Shown here piece by piece: positions 51,486-59,465 of a stretch of DNA of 64,000 nt. The stretch lies in contig JAFRST010000062.1 in the NCBI GenBank assembly GCA_017427465.1, positions 64,703 through 128,702 of the forward strand. Reading direction: 5' to 3'. The notes under the pieces are model-generated. The model saw only the letters and a list, made by a program, of their open reading frames with translations. It did not search any database and was not told where the DNA came from. The stretch comes from Clostridiales bacterium (GTDB lineage: Bacteria; Bacillota; Clostridia; Saccharofermentanales; Saccharofermentanaceae). How positions within the stretch are numbered: the first letter of the stretch is position 1; each line of letters starts with the position of its first letter. A program made the translations under genes and the position numbers.

Positions 51486-54110
51486 TCAGAGCCAGTCCTT
51501 ATGCCTCTTGATGTAGAGTGTCTTCAGGATCTGTGCGAAAAGCGTGTAAACGACCATCAGTCCTGCAAGCCATGCCATGTAGATGATGGGCATCGTCGGC
51601 AGGCCGAACAGTGCAGAGACACCTGTAAATCCGATGAGAAGTGTGACGGCGATGACAGCAAGCGTAGAGATCGTGAGCTGGACGGATGCCCTGTCCTTGA
51701 CGAACGGGAACATAGGCGTACGGATCGTATGGATAACCATCGTCTGCGATATAACGCCGAACATGAACCATCCGCACTGGAAGTAACCGGCCATTTCGAC
51801 GTTGTCGTACTTAAATACGAACCACAGAACGAGGAAGCAGAGGACGTCTAAGACAGTACTCAGCAATCCGAAGATGATCATGAAGCTCTTGATGCCGCTA
51901 AGATCCCACTTCTTAGGCTTCTCGATATACTTTGATTCGACGTGGTCGAAAGGCATGCCGAGCTGCGCGAAGTCGTTCAAGAGGTTCTGCACGAGGATGT
52001 GCAGAGGGAGCATCGGAAGGAACGGTAAGAAGATGCTCGCGATGAGTACCGAGAACATATTACCGAAGTTACCCGAGACGGACATCTTGAGGTACTTGGA
52101 CATGTTGGCAAACGTGCTTCTGCCTTCGACAACGCCCTCGTCAAGAACCATGAGATCCTTCTCGAGAAGGATGATGTCCGCAACTTCTTTCGCGATGTCT
52201 ACGGCATTGTCAACCGAGATGCCGATATCAGCCTGCTTTAATGGCAAGCTGTCATTGATACCGTCACCCATGTATCCGATCGTGTGGCCGTTAGCCTGGA
52301 ACATCTTAACAACGCGCTGCTTCTGATAAGGCGAGAGCTTGGAGAAGATATCGCACTTCTTGCAAGCTTCCTTAAGCTCTTCGTCAGTCATCTGCTCGAT
52401 CTTAGCGCCGGTCAACGTCATCTCCGTGCTGATGCCGAGTCTGCCGCAGATGTTGATCGCAACACCTTCGGAGTCACCCGTAAGTACGACAGTACGTACG
52501 CCGTTCTTCTTCAGGGCAGCGATAGCCGTGCCTGCAGACTCCTTCGGAGGATCGAGGAATCCGACGAATCCGATGAGCACCATGTCGCTCTCGTCCTGCA
52601 CGCCGAATACATCGACGCCGTGAACGTTATTCTTCTGCGCTACCGCGATGACACGGATGCCCTCGAGGTTGTTCTCTTCGGCGATCTTTTTAGCGTTGGC
52701 CTTAAGCTCATCGCTGATATCCTTGACCTCGCCGTCGATCTCGATAAATGAGCAGATGGACAAGATCTCTTCTACGGCACCCTTTGTGATGAGCTGGCGC
52801 TTGCCGTTCTTATCCCTGAGCACGACGCTCATGCGTCGGCGCGAGAAATCGAACGGGATCTCGTCTTCCCTGATATAAGCTTCCTTGAGATAAGACAGGT
52901 CTTCCTTCTCGGCGCGGCTGATGATGGCCACGTCCATGAGGTTCTTAAGTCCTGTCTGGAAATAACTGTTAAGGAACGCATGTCTTAATACGCGCTTGTC
53001 CTCGCGGCCGAGCACGTCCATATATTTCTCCAAGATGATCTCGTCCTGCGTAAGCGTACCGGTCTTGTCGGTACAGAAAACGTCCATCTCGCCGAATGTC
53101 TGGATGGCGCCCAGACGCTTAACGATGGTCTTCTTGCGGGACATGTTGATAGCGCCCCTTGCAAGGGATGAGTTCATGATGACGGGCAGCATCTCCGGCA
53201 TTATACCGACTGCGATCGTGATGCCGAACATGAGGGACTCGAGCCAGTTGCCCATGCCCTTTGTGATGAAGTTCGCGATAAAGATGACAGGCACGGTGAC
53301 CAGCATGAAACGGATCAGGAGCTTGCTGACAGAATCGAGATTCTTCTCGAACGCGCTCTTCTCCTCATAGGAGTTAAGGCTCTTGGCCATGCTTCCGAAG
53401 TAAGTGTCTCCGCCTGTCGTAAGGATGATGGCCTTTGCGCTGCCCGATACGATGTTGGATCCCATAAAGCCGATATTGGCAAGGTCGGTAACGCCGACGT
53501 TCTTCTCACTGGTCGTGAATTTCTCGACAGGGTTGCTCTCGCCCGTGAGCTGCGACTGGTCGATAAAGAGGTCCTTCGTCTCAATGAACCTTACGTCACC
53601 CGGGATCATGTCGCCTGAGGCGAGCTTAACGATATCGCCCGGAACGAGCTCTTCGATCTCCACCTCGATCTCAACGTCATTGCGGATGACATCGAGCTTG
53701 TTGATGATCATGTTCTGCAGCTTCTTGGCCGCGCTGTTGGACTTCTCTTCCTGTATAAATGAGATCGTTGCCGAGATGATGATTACTGCAACGAGCATGA
53801 TAAACGTAGCGAACGAAGGCTCTTCAGCCAATACCACGTCGGTAACGAATGTGATGGCCGCAACCACCAGAAGCACGATATTGAAAGGATTGATTATTGC
53901 GTCTTTGATGCGTACGGCAAGCGATTTCTCCTTGCCGAAGTCAATGATGTTTCTGCCGTACTCTTCGAGCCTGTCAGAAGCCTGCACCGGATCAAGTCCG
54001 TATTCGTCTACTTCGTATTTCGCGAAAAGCCCCTTTTGATCCATCGCGCTGAGTTCAATGAGCTTTCCCTCAACTTCCTGACGGCGGTCATCATTCTCTT
54101 TTCTTTTCAT
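51486..54110 (-). CDS. mgtA: Mg2+-importing P-type ATPase
   Basis: Encodes 874 residues, the size of P3B ATPases. TGES, the phosphorylation site DKTGTLT (Asp348) and GDGINDSLPL are intact. The membrane part has the P3B MgtA form with NDFAQLGMPFD and SQTMVIHTIRT in the last helices. The start ATG at 54110 follows GGAGAG; a GTG two codons earlier lies too close. It drives Mg2+ uptake. With mgtE the cell has both channel-type and pump-type magnesium import. Confidence 0.93.
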   Translation of the reverse strand: MKRKENDDRRQEVEGKLIELSAMDQKGLFAKYEVDEYGLDPVQASDRLEEYGRNIIDFGKEKSLAVRIKDAIINPFNIVLLVVAAITFVTDVVLAEEPSFATFIMLVAVIIISATISFIQEEKSNSAAKKLQNMIINKLDVIRNDVEIEVEIEELVPGDIVKLASGDMIPGDVRFIETKDLFIDQSQLTGESNPVEKFTTSEKNVGVTDLANIGFMGSNIVSGSAKAIILTTGGDTYFGSMAKSLNSYEEKSAFEKNLDSVSKLLIRFMLVTVPVIFIANFITKGMGNWLESLMFGITIAVGIMPEMLPVIMNSSLARGAINMSRKKTIVKRLGAIQTFGEMDVFCTDKTGTLTQDEIILEKYMDVLGREDKRVLRHAFLNSYFQTGLKNLMDVAIISRAEKEDLSYLKEAYIREDEIPFDFSRRRMSVVLRDKNGKRQLITKGAVEEILSICSFIEIDGEVKDISDELKANAKKIAEENNLEGIRVIAVAQKNNVHGVDVFGVQDESDMVLIGFVGFLDPPKESAGTAIAALKKNGVRTVVLTGDSEGVAINICGRLGISTEMTLTGAKIEQMTDEELKEACKKCDIFSKLSPYQKQRVVKMFQANGHTIGYMGDGINDSLPLKQADIGISVDNAVDIAKEVADIILLEKDLMVLDEGVVEGRSTFANMSKYLKMSVSGNFGNMFSVLIASIFLPFLPMLPLHILVQNLLNDFAQLGMPFDHVESKYIEKPKKWDLSGIKSFMIIFGLLSTVLDVLCFLVLWFVFKYDNVEMAGYFQCGWFMFGVISQTMVIHTIRTPMFPFVKDRASVQLTISTLAVIAVTLLIGFTGVSALFGLPTMPIIYMAWLAGLMVVYTLFAQILKTLYIKRHKDWL

Positions 54111-54140
54111 CTGCACTCTCCATCCAAAACATCACGCTTT

Positions 54141-54169
54141 ATTATACAAAAAATAGAAATGATTATCAG
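54141..54169 (-). promoter_or_regulatory. Promoter of mgtA
   Basis: CTGATA (54164-54169) and TATAAT (54141-54146) are 17 bp apart. The leader is only about 30 nt, too short for a riboswitch. Confidence 0.6.
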
Positions 54170-54235
54170 TATAGGTGGCGATAGGTGGCGCGCGGGTGTG
54201 TAAGGGTTAAGGTGTGTGCGTATTTTGTGCAGTAT

Positions 54236-54323
54236 TTTCGGATTTTTCGCACGAAAAACGCAATTTTGGGCTCAGATTGCGGATTTCGTGCAGATTTTTC
54301 GGAAATTACGCACAAAAATCGCA
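54236..54323. repeat. Twin palindromic intergenic element, locus 5
   Basis: Units at 54236-54272 and 54287-54323 are both 37 bp, 51 bp apart. They share GTGCAG near the start, TTTTCGGA in the middle and CGCAC then CGCA at the end; GTGC/GCAC arms pair in both. It sits between mgtA and the end of the DUF4358-like gene. This 299-bp gap contains no gene. Confidence 0.65.
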
Positions 54324-54349
54324 CAAGGCCCGTCGCCGGCCGATTCACA

Positions 54350-54381
54350 CAGCAAACAGGCCGCCTCTTCACGAAGCGGCC
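54350..54381 (-). terminator. Probable terminator of lipoprotein gene
   Basis: GGCCGC (54359-54364) pairs with GCGGCC (54376-54381) over an 11-nt loop, with TGTTTG after it on the minus strand. The T-tract is weak. Confidence 0.5.
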
Positions 54382-54409
54382 CGTCAAAATATCAGTTTCC
54401 GCGCTGTTC

Positions 54410-55363
54410 CTAATTATTCAAAAGCGAATCGATCTCGGAATTAACTAATGCTACTGCAAGATCGTGGAAAAATACCGTCAGCTTGCCGTACTTATCGCAG
54501 AGGGCATAGCCTGTATCAAAATCGGTCTTGGCGGTCAGAGGGTTCCTGATGCCGAGGGCGTCGCAGACCTTCAGGAGCGAATTGGTATCGACGTCAAATG
54601 TTGCGTTCGAACCGAGGACTAAGTCCTGCGCGTAGATCAGGATGATGCAGTTCTCCTTAAGGTAGCATCCGGTCGTATCGGTGTAATCGATCTGGGAGAG
54701 ATCGTATCCCAAAATGTCCGAATACTTGTCGAGATCAAAGCCGTCAAGCTTATCGGTAAGGAACCCGGCAGTCATCTCCCTGCCCTTGATGGCAGAAAGA
54801 ATAAAGCCGTCGTTCCTTCCGTTGAAGTAGTAAGAATCTGCACCGAGCAGAGACATCTCGAAGTCATTGTTGCCGGTCTTCTCGACGATCTTGGCGGTAA
54901 GTGATTCTTCCAGACCTCCGAATACCCCGCACGCCTCATAAATGCTCTTATATTCGAAGACCTGCGCCTCGAACACCATCTTCCTCGAGTCAGTATCGAT
55001 CGAATAGTTATAGATAGCGACTCTCTCAGGAGGCGTGAGGATCAGATCCTCGCCAAAATACAGTTCGCCCTTATCGCTGTAATCGACACCCTTGTAGAGC
55101 ATCTCGACATCACCGGCAAAATGCGTTTCGGCATAATCGCAGAAAGCATTCATGATCCTGGAATCAACTGCTTCAGGAGCTGAAGTCTCTGTTACATTGG
55201 GATCGCTGGCTGATATCTGGTCCGGCTCAGTAGCATCAGGTCCGCCTGTCTCAACAATATCGCCCGTCTCGACAGTAGGCTTGTTATCGCCGTCCTTATT
55301 GCAAGATGTGAGCGCACAAAGCGTTAATGCTGCCGCCACCAGACATGCTGTCTTTCTGATCAT
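54410..55363 (-). CDS. Lipoprotein, DUF4358-like
   Basis: Encodes 317 residues. The lipobox is ALTSC (Cys21), then a Thr/Glu-rich linker (about 25-70). The first half of the outer part resembles DUF4358 (FEYKSIYEACGVFGGLEE region). AGGAGA precedes the ATG at 55363. A TATAAT box lies at about 55394-55399. The stop is TAG. Function unknown. Confidence 0.75.
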   Translation of the reverse strand: MIRKTACLVAAALTLCALTSCNKDGDNKPTVETGDIVETGGPDATEPDQISASDPNVTETSAPEAVDSRIMNAFCDYAETHFAGDVEMLYKGVDYSDKGELYFGEDLILTPPERVAIYNYSIDTDSRKMVFEAQVFEYKSIYEACGVFGGLEESLTAKIVEKTGNNDFEMSLLGADSYYFNGRNDGFILSAIKGREMTAGFLTDKLDGFDLDKYSDILGYDLSQIDYTDTTGCYLKENCIILIYAQDLVLGSNATFDVDTNSLLKVCDALGIRNPLTAKTDFDTGYALCDKYGKLTVFFHDLAVALVNSEIDSLLNN

Positions 55364-55455
55364 GATCTGTCTCCTGTCAGTTCTGATTATCACCATTATA
55401 CCGCAAGAGATTAAACTCAAATCGATCGTATCTGTGGCAATCACGGATTTTCTTA

Positions 55456-56061
55456 TCAATTCCTTGTGCTGCGGCCCGGAACATCCGCCGAGTACAGTCC
55501 GTCACGGTTGCAGTAGAAGAATATCTTTTTCACGCAGCTGATCTTGAATCTCGCCTCCGCGTTCCATTCCGGATAGAGCTTAACAGTCTGCATCGAATCA
55601 GACGCGGCCGCAGCTATAAACGAGATGTAATGATCTTTGGTCATCGGGTGATCAGCTGTCACATAGTACTCATCTTCAACACGCTCTACAGATATCTTGT
55701 GATGTTCATCGGCGGGTTCTGCTTCTAATGTGTTAAGCACAATGCCGTGGCATTGGATGACCGCCTCACCCATGCTGTGGATAACATTTCCGCACACGGG
55801 GCATACGTAGAATTTTGAGCGCAGCATGTTGGCAGAAACGTTCGCGTTCTGAATCGTGTTGCCTGAGATAAGTTCTGTTACCGACACACGCAATACTTCT
55901 GCGATGGGTTCGAGCAAAGTGATGTCGGGATAGCCTTTTCCGGTCTCCCATTTCGAGACCGTCTTATCGCTCACGCCGAGCTTCTCGGCGAGCTGAAGCT
56001 GCGTCATGTTATTCTTCTCGCGCAGCGTCTTGATCGTATGTCCTGTTACATATTGATCCAT
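55456..56061 (-). CDS. HTH regulator fused to superoxide-reductase-like domain
   Basis: Encodes 201 residues. An XRE helix-turn-helix (about 6-62; MTQLQLAEKLGVSDKTVSKWE) precedes a zinc-ribbon-like CPVCGN and a domain like desulfoferrodoxin (HHKISVERVEDEYYVTADHPMTKDHYISF). The superoxide-reductase iron ligands are His and Cys; several His are present. The start at 56061 follows GGAGG; earlier ATGs lack a site. It may regulate in response to oxygen or iron. Confidence 0.82.
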   Translation of the reverse strand: MDQYVTGHTIKTLREKNNMTQLQLAEKLGVSDKTVSKWETGKGYPDITLLEPIAEVLRVSVTELISGNTIQNANVSANMLRSKFYVCPVCGNVIHSMGEAVIQCHGIVLNTLEAEPADEHHKISVERVEDEYYVTADHPMTKDHYISFIAAAASDSMQTVKLYPEWNAEARFKISCVKKIFFYCNRDGLYSADVPGRSTRN

Positions 56062-56112
56062 ATCAGTTTCCTCCATGCACAGATAGTAACGCCGGGAAAT
56101 GTATGACACCAC

Positions 56113-56125
56113 CTACGCATAGTAG
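56113..56125. promoter_or_regulatory. Palindrome upstream of HTH gene
   Basis: CTAC-GCATA-GTAG lies about 50 bp before the HTH start codon and just after the ACT-domain gene's stop. It may be the regulator's own operator. Confidence 0.4.
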
Positions 56126-56128
56126 AGT

Positions 56129-56494
56129 TCAGATGATCGAGTAGCCTGCCTCAGCGAGTACTTCAAGCGCCTTTTCGAAGTTCTCTTTCTTAACGAGAAT
56201 ATAGTCCGTGTTATATGTCGACACGGCGAAAATCCCGATCCTGTTATCTGCCAGGATCCCCGATATTTTCGACAGGATCCCGATGAGCGAAAAGTCCAGA
56301 ACGCCTTCTATCCTAAAGCCTTTCCAACCGTCATCACGCTCGGTTGTATTTTCAGGTGTGTCTTCCGTTTTGCAGACCAGGGATATCTCTTCATCAGTCC
56401 TGCCGATGAAGTAGAAATCTTTGAAAAGGTCAATGTCCGCGGTTGATGCCAGCTTGCAGACGGTCAGATTGTATTCGAGTTTTTTAAGTTCCAT
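56129..56494 (-). CDS. ACT-domain protein
   Basis: Encodes 121 residues in the two-part form of ACT_7 proteins. The segment FSLIGILSKISGILADNRIGIFAVSTYNTDYILV is the typical ACT ending. Such proteins bind amino acids. It starts 4 nt after the NUDIX frame. Confidence 0.87.
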   Translation of the reverse strand: MELKKLEYNLTVCKLASTADIDLFKDFYFIGRTDEEISLVCKTEDTPENTTERDDGWKGFRIEGVLDFSLIGILSKISGILADNRIGIFAVSTYNTDYILVKKENFEKALEVLAEAGYSII

Positions 56495-56498
56495 CGTA

Positions 56499-57026
56499 TT
56501 ATCCCTCTTTATCCAGAATCTCTTTTGCCCTTTTAAGCACCGGAAGTTCTCTGTTGCAGATCAATCTTCCGAGCCTGCTCTCTCTTCTTTTTTCGTATTC
56601 CGCAACGGCCTCATCGTATGTCATCTTCAAAGTGGAGAGGTGAAAATCCTCTATCTCCTGCTTAGTGAGATTCTTATCTCCGAATGAGACTATCCTGCAC
56701 AGGAAATAGTTATTTATGTTGTGACGGTGGATGAGATTATAGTAATCGCTTACAACACCTATCTTGCAGATGACCTCCGACTCGATCCCGAGCTCTTCTT
56801 TTAACTCTCTGTGTATAGCTTCCGGAAGGTCTTCGCCTTCTTCAACTCCGCCGCCTGAAGTCTCGATGAGGGTTGATGCTCCGAAATCATCATCGCGTTT
56901 TACTCTTACGAAATAAAAATTTATGTCGTCGTCTGTAACGATCGCTCTTACGATCTGCCTGTCGTGGTCCGTGTATTCGAAAGGCTACTCTTCATCTTTT
57001 AATTCCAGATAGAGTTCGTTATCCAT
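56499..57026 (-). pseudogene. NUDIX hydrolase with in-frame TAG
   Basis: The minus frame from ATG 57026 to TAA 56499 is 176 codons, interrupted only by TAG at 56985-56987 (codon 14). Residues after it form an intact NUDIX protein. The NUDIX box GGGVEEGEDLPEAIHRELKE continues ELGI and is complete. No ATG, GTG or TTG start with a site is seen soon after the TAG. It is 4 nt before the ACT gene and 4 nt after the TIGR04076-like gene, in the middle of an intact operon. Options: recent nonsense mutation, stop read-through, a non-standard start, or a base-call error. Confidence 0.72.
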
Positions 57027-57030
57027 CAGA

Positions 57031-57396
57031 TCATACCGTCTCGTCCGGATAGCTCCAGAATCCGCCCTTGTAAAAATTCTCATTGCCCAGAGGCTTTGCC
57101 GTGAGCTTAAAAATCACGCATCCGTCAGGGCATACGACGGTTTTCTCGTATTTACTGTTGCCTCCGACATTCTCGAGATCACCGCCGCTCCTTACCGCCT
57201 CCATCAGAGGGTAGAGCATCATCATGGTCTTGGAGCAGATACCGTATCCGTCCTGATTGACCGGGCACCCGTAAGTGCATGTGTACTTATCACCGATCTG
57301 TTCGCCGTTGCGGCAATAATTCTCGGTCTTATCGCCGTGCAGAAAACCCGTTACCTCGACAGTAAATTCGTATTCTTCGTCGTACCACTTATGCAT
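57031..57396 (-). CDS. TIGR04076-family protein
   Basis: Encodes 121 residues with conserved Cys in ENYCRNGEQIGDKYTCTYGCP, ICSK and VVCPDGCVIF. This matches the TIGR04076 family of small proteins in Clostridia, probably metal-binding. GAGGTG precedes the ATG. It is 9 nt after the GNAT gene. Confidence 0.85.
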   Translation of the reverse strand: MHKWYDEEYEFTVEVTGFLHGDKTENYCRNGEQIGDKYTCTYGCPVNQDGYGICSKTMMMLYPLMEAVRSGGDLENVGGNSKYEKTVVCPDGCVIFKLTAKPLGNENFYKGGFWSYPDETV

Positions 57397-57405
57397 GATA
57401 TCACC

Positions 57406-57873
57406 TCAGTTTTTCTCGTAGAAAACAATGTCCATCTTATCGTTTATGTGCTCGGTCTTACCGGTCTTATGGTATCCCATTTTCTCATAGAGATAGCAGT
57501 TGCCCTTCTCCTGCAGGATCGTATCAAGGCTCCAGTTATCAGGCCCGTATAGCTCTTCTGCTGCGAGGATCGCTCCCTGCGCATAACCTTTGCCGCGGAA
57601 TTCAGCCATGATCCACAAAGGCGATATCCTCTTCCTGCTGCCGTCCTTCCTGTCGACAATGCGGATTACGCCGACCCGCTTGCCTTCTGCGGTAATGAAA
57701 TAATATTTCGTCCACGGCTGCTCAAATCTCGCGATGACCTTTTCCTTGGTCTCTGCGCCCGGACTTAAGTCATAATCCTGATATTTCTCGAGCAAGCCGG
57801 AGAACGCATCGATCTGCATCCTCCAGACGGTCTCGATATCTTCTTTTGTGACTTCAACAAGCTTTATGTTCAT
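57406..57873 (-). CDS. GNAT-family N-acetyltransferase
   Basis: Encodes 155 residues. IMAEFRGKGYAQGAI is the acetyl-CoA loop and GNCYLYEKMGY the C-terminal motif. The start at 57873 is preferred (AAGAAAG ahead). It is in the TetR-flavin reductase operon. Substrate unknown. Confidence 0.85.
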   Translation of the reverse strand: MNIKLVEVTKEDIETVWRMQIDAFSGLLEKYQDYDLSPGAETKEKVIARFEQPWTKYYFITAEGKRVGVIRIVDRKDGSRKRISPLWIMAEFRGKGYAQGAILAAEELYGPDNWSLDTILQEKGNCYLYEKMGYHKTGKTEHINDKMDIVFYEKN

Positions 57874-57953
57874 GCGTCTTTCTTCTCTTAATACTCTCCC
57901 TGTTCTACCCGAACGATCTTTACCGGATAAACGGAATGAACCTGTGCTTAACC

Positions 57954-58676
57954 TTATGCTGCCTTCCACGGTCTCGTCTTATCGAGCCATCCGTTTGCTT
58001 TCCAGTATTTGTAATCAGTATACTCCGGATTGTCTTTTCCGAGACCTGTCTGCAGCATTCTGACGGCATAAAACTTCGCTTTGGTAACAAGATCAGTATG
58101 TGCCTTCCTGCTGTAATCAATGGCGCCAAAGCGCTTTGCGGCCTTGGCCATTGTGCTTGTCATCTGCGCTTTCTTTTTTTGAGAAAGCTTATCCCAGTTG
58201 ATCTCGCTCATGAGCTTAAATGTGCAGACTTTGATATAGCTTACTCCCCACCACGAGAGGCTGTCTTTTATGTCCTTTGCAGTAGATCTTCCGCCTGCTC
58301 CGAGGCACTGCGTTATGATGACCGCGCGCTTGCCGAACATCTCTTTTAAAGGGCGGTGCGGCATCCATCTGTAACCGAAGTGATCGAGCAATGCTTTCAT
58401 CGCACCTGTGGTATGCATTACATAAGAGGGAGAAGTAAAAACCAGCAGATCTGCTTCGATCATGGCTTTCTCGATCTTTTGGACACGATCTGCATCCTTG
58501 CAAAGATCCTGGCGCGTCAAAAAGCACTGTGTACATCCGATGCAAAATCCCGGACCGTCCTTAGGCAGATAGAATTCCGTGATCTCTGCCTTGCCCCTGA
58601 AAGGCTCTAAAAACATCTCCTTGAGCCTGTATGTGACCCCGTGTTTCTCGGTTCCGTTTATGACCGTGATCTTCAT
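57954..58676 (-). CDS. NADPH-dependent FMN reductase / flavodoxin-like protein
   Basis: Encodes 240 residues. The flavin-binding start is ITVINGTEKHGVTYRL; FCIGCTQCF and VFTSPSYVMHTTGAMKALLDH are typical of the iron-sulfur flavoprotein/FMN-reductase group. It directly follows the TetR gene (TAA then ATG). It is the likely main target of the repressor. Confidence 0.87.
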   Translation of the reverse strand: MKITVINGTEKHGVTYRLKEMFLEPFRGKAEITEFYLPKDGPGFCIGCTQCFLTRQDLCKDADRVQKIEKAMIEADLLVFTSPSYVMHTTGAMKALLDHFGYRWMPHRPLKEMFGKRAVIITQCLGAGGRSTAKDIKDSLSWWGVSYIKVCTFKLMSEINWDKLSQKKKAQMTSTMAKAAKRFGAIDYSRKAHTDLVTKAKFYAVRMLQTGLGKDNPEYTDYKYWKANGWLDKTRPWKAA

Positions 58677-59294
58677 TTATTCATTCCTCCCGTAGAGTCT
58701 GTCAAACTGTATGATGTGCGCGTCCAAAAGCTTCAGCATCTCAGGTTCTCTCTCAGGCTGCCTGTCGCAGACCGTAAGCATGAAGTAGATCGGGGCGTAG
58801 AAATGCAGCGTCATGACCTGCACATTATCTGTCTTAAGAACGCCTGCAGTTACCATGAATCCGAAAAGCATTCCCTGGTATGAGAGCGGGTCATCAACGT
58901 AGAGCTTGGAGTACTCCTCCGCAAGGTCCTTTTCGTGGAACTGCTCGATCGTAAGCATCTTCCTGAACTTCCTGTTGTAGTCATCGTGAAGGTAGTAAAG
59001 AAAGAATTCCCTTCCGAGCTTTAAGAGGCGGTCTTCTGACATGCTCTTGTAGATCCCCGCATCTTTGGCCGCATCGTTTCCGTTGATCTGCATGGCCTTC
59101 GCCTGCTCTTCAAAACGGCGGTTCATCTCATCGATGATCGCATCGAAGATCGCCTGCTTGTTCTTGTAATGCTTGTAAAGCGACGGCGCCTTTATGCCTA
59201 CCCTTTCTGCTATATCGCCTACGAAAACATTAGCGTAACCTTTCTCGGAGAACAGCGTCAAAGCTTCGTCTAAGATCTTTTCTTTGGTATTCAT
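58677..59294 (-). CDS. TetR-family repressor
   Basis: Encodes 205 residues. The HTH is VGDIAERVGIKAPSLYKHYKNK; the rest is the ligand-binding helical part. The ATG at 59294 follows GAGG. Two copies of a perfect palindrome cover its promoter, so it represses itself and the flavin-reductase operon. Confidence 0.9.
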   Translation of the reverse strand: MNTKEKILDEALTLFSEKGYANVFVGDIAERVGIKAPSLYKHYKNKQAIFDAIIDEMNRRFEEQAKAMQINGNDAAKDAGIYKSMSEDRLLKLGREFFLYYLHDDYNRKFRKMLTIEQFHEKDLAEEYSKLYVDDPLSYQGMLFGFMVTAGVLKTDNVQVMTLHFYAPIYFMLTVCDRQPEREPEMLKLLDAHIIQFDRLYGRNE

Positions 59295-59314
59295 AAATGA
59301 CCTCACATCAAAAT

Positions 59315-59357
59315 GGCTAATTCAAATTAGCCATATTTTAGCTAATTCAAATTAGCC
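59315..59357. promoter_or_regulatory. Twin TetR operators
   Basis: GGCTAATT-CA-AATTAGCC (59315-59332) and the same word with one base changed (59340-59357) lie 25 bp apart. One fills the promoter spacer and the other is just after the -10 box. Confidence 0.85.
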
Positions 59358-59363
59358 TGTCAA
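59335..59363 (-). promoter_or_regulatory. Promoter of TetR operon
   Basis: Consensus TTGACA (59358-59363) and TAAAAT (59335-59340) are 17 bp apart; the spacer is exactly the second TetR operator. Confidence 0.85.
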
Positions 59364-59465
59364 GACTATAACGTTTTTCCGGGCGCGCATTCTTCAAGCC
59401 TGAATGTGTATTCCTCAGCCAGATGAACCCGATTTAATACAATCTACTGTTGAAATGTTAGTCGT

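Noticed and set aside
56985-56987. Global reassignment of TAG
   Set aside because: TAG ends several other clear genes in the window at the expected length.
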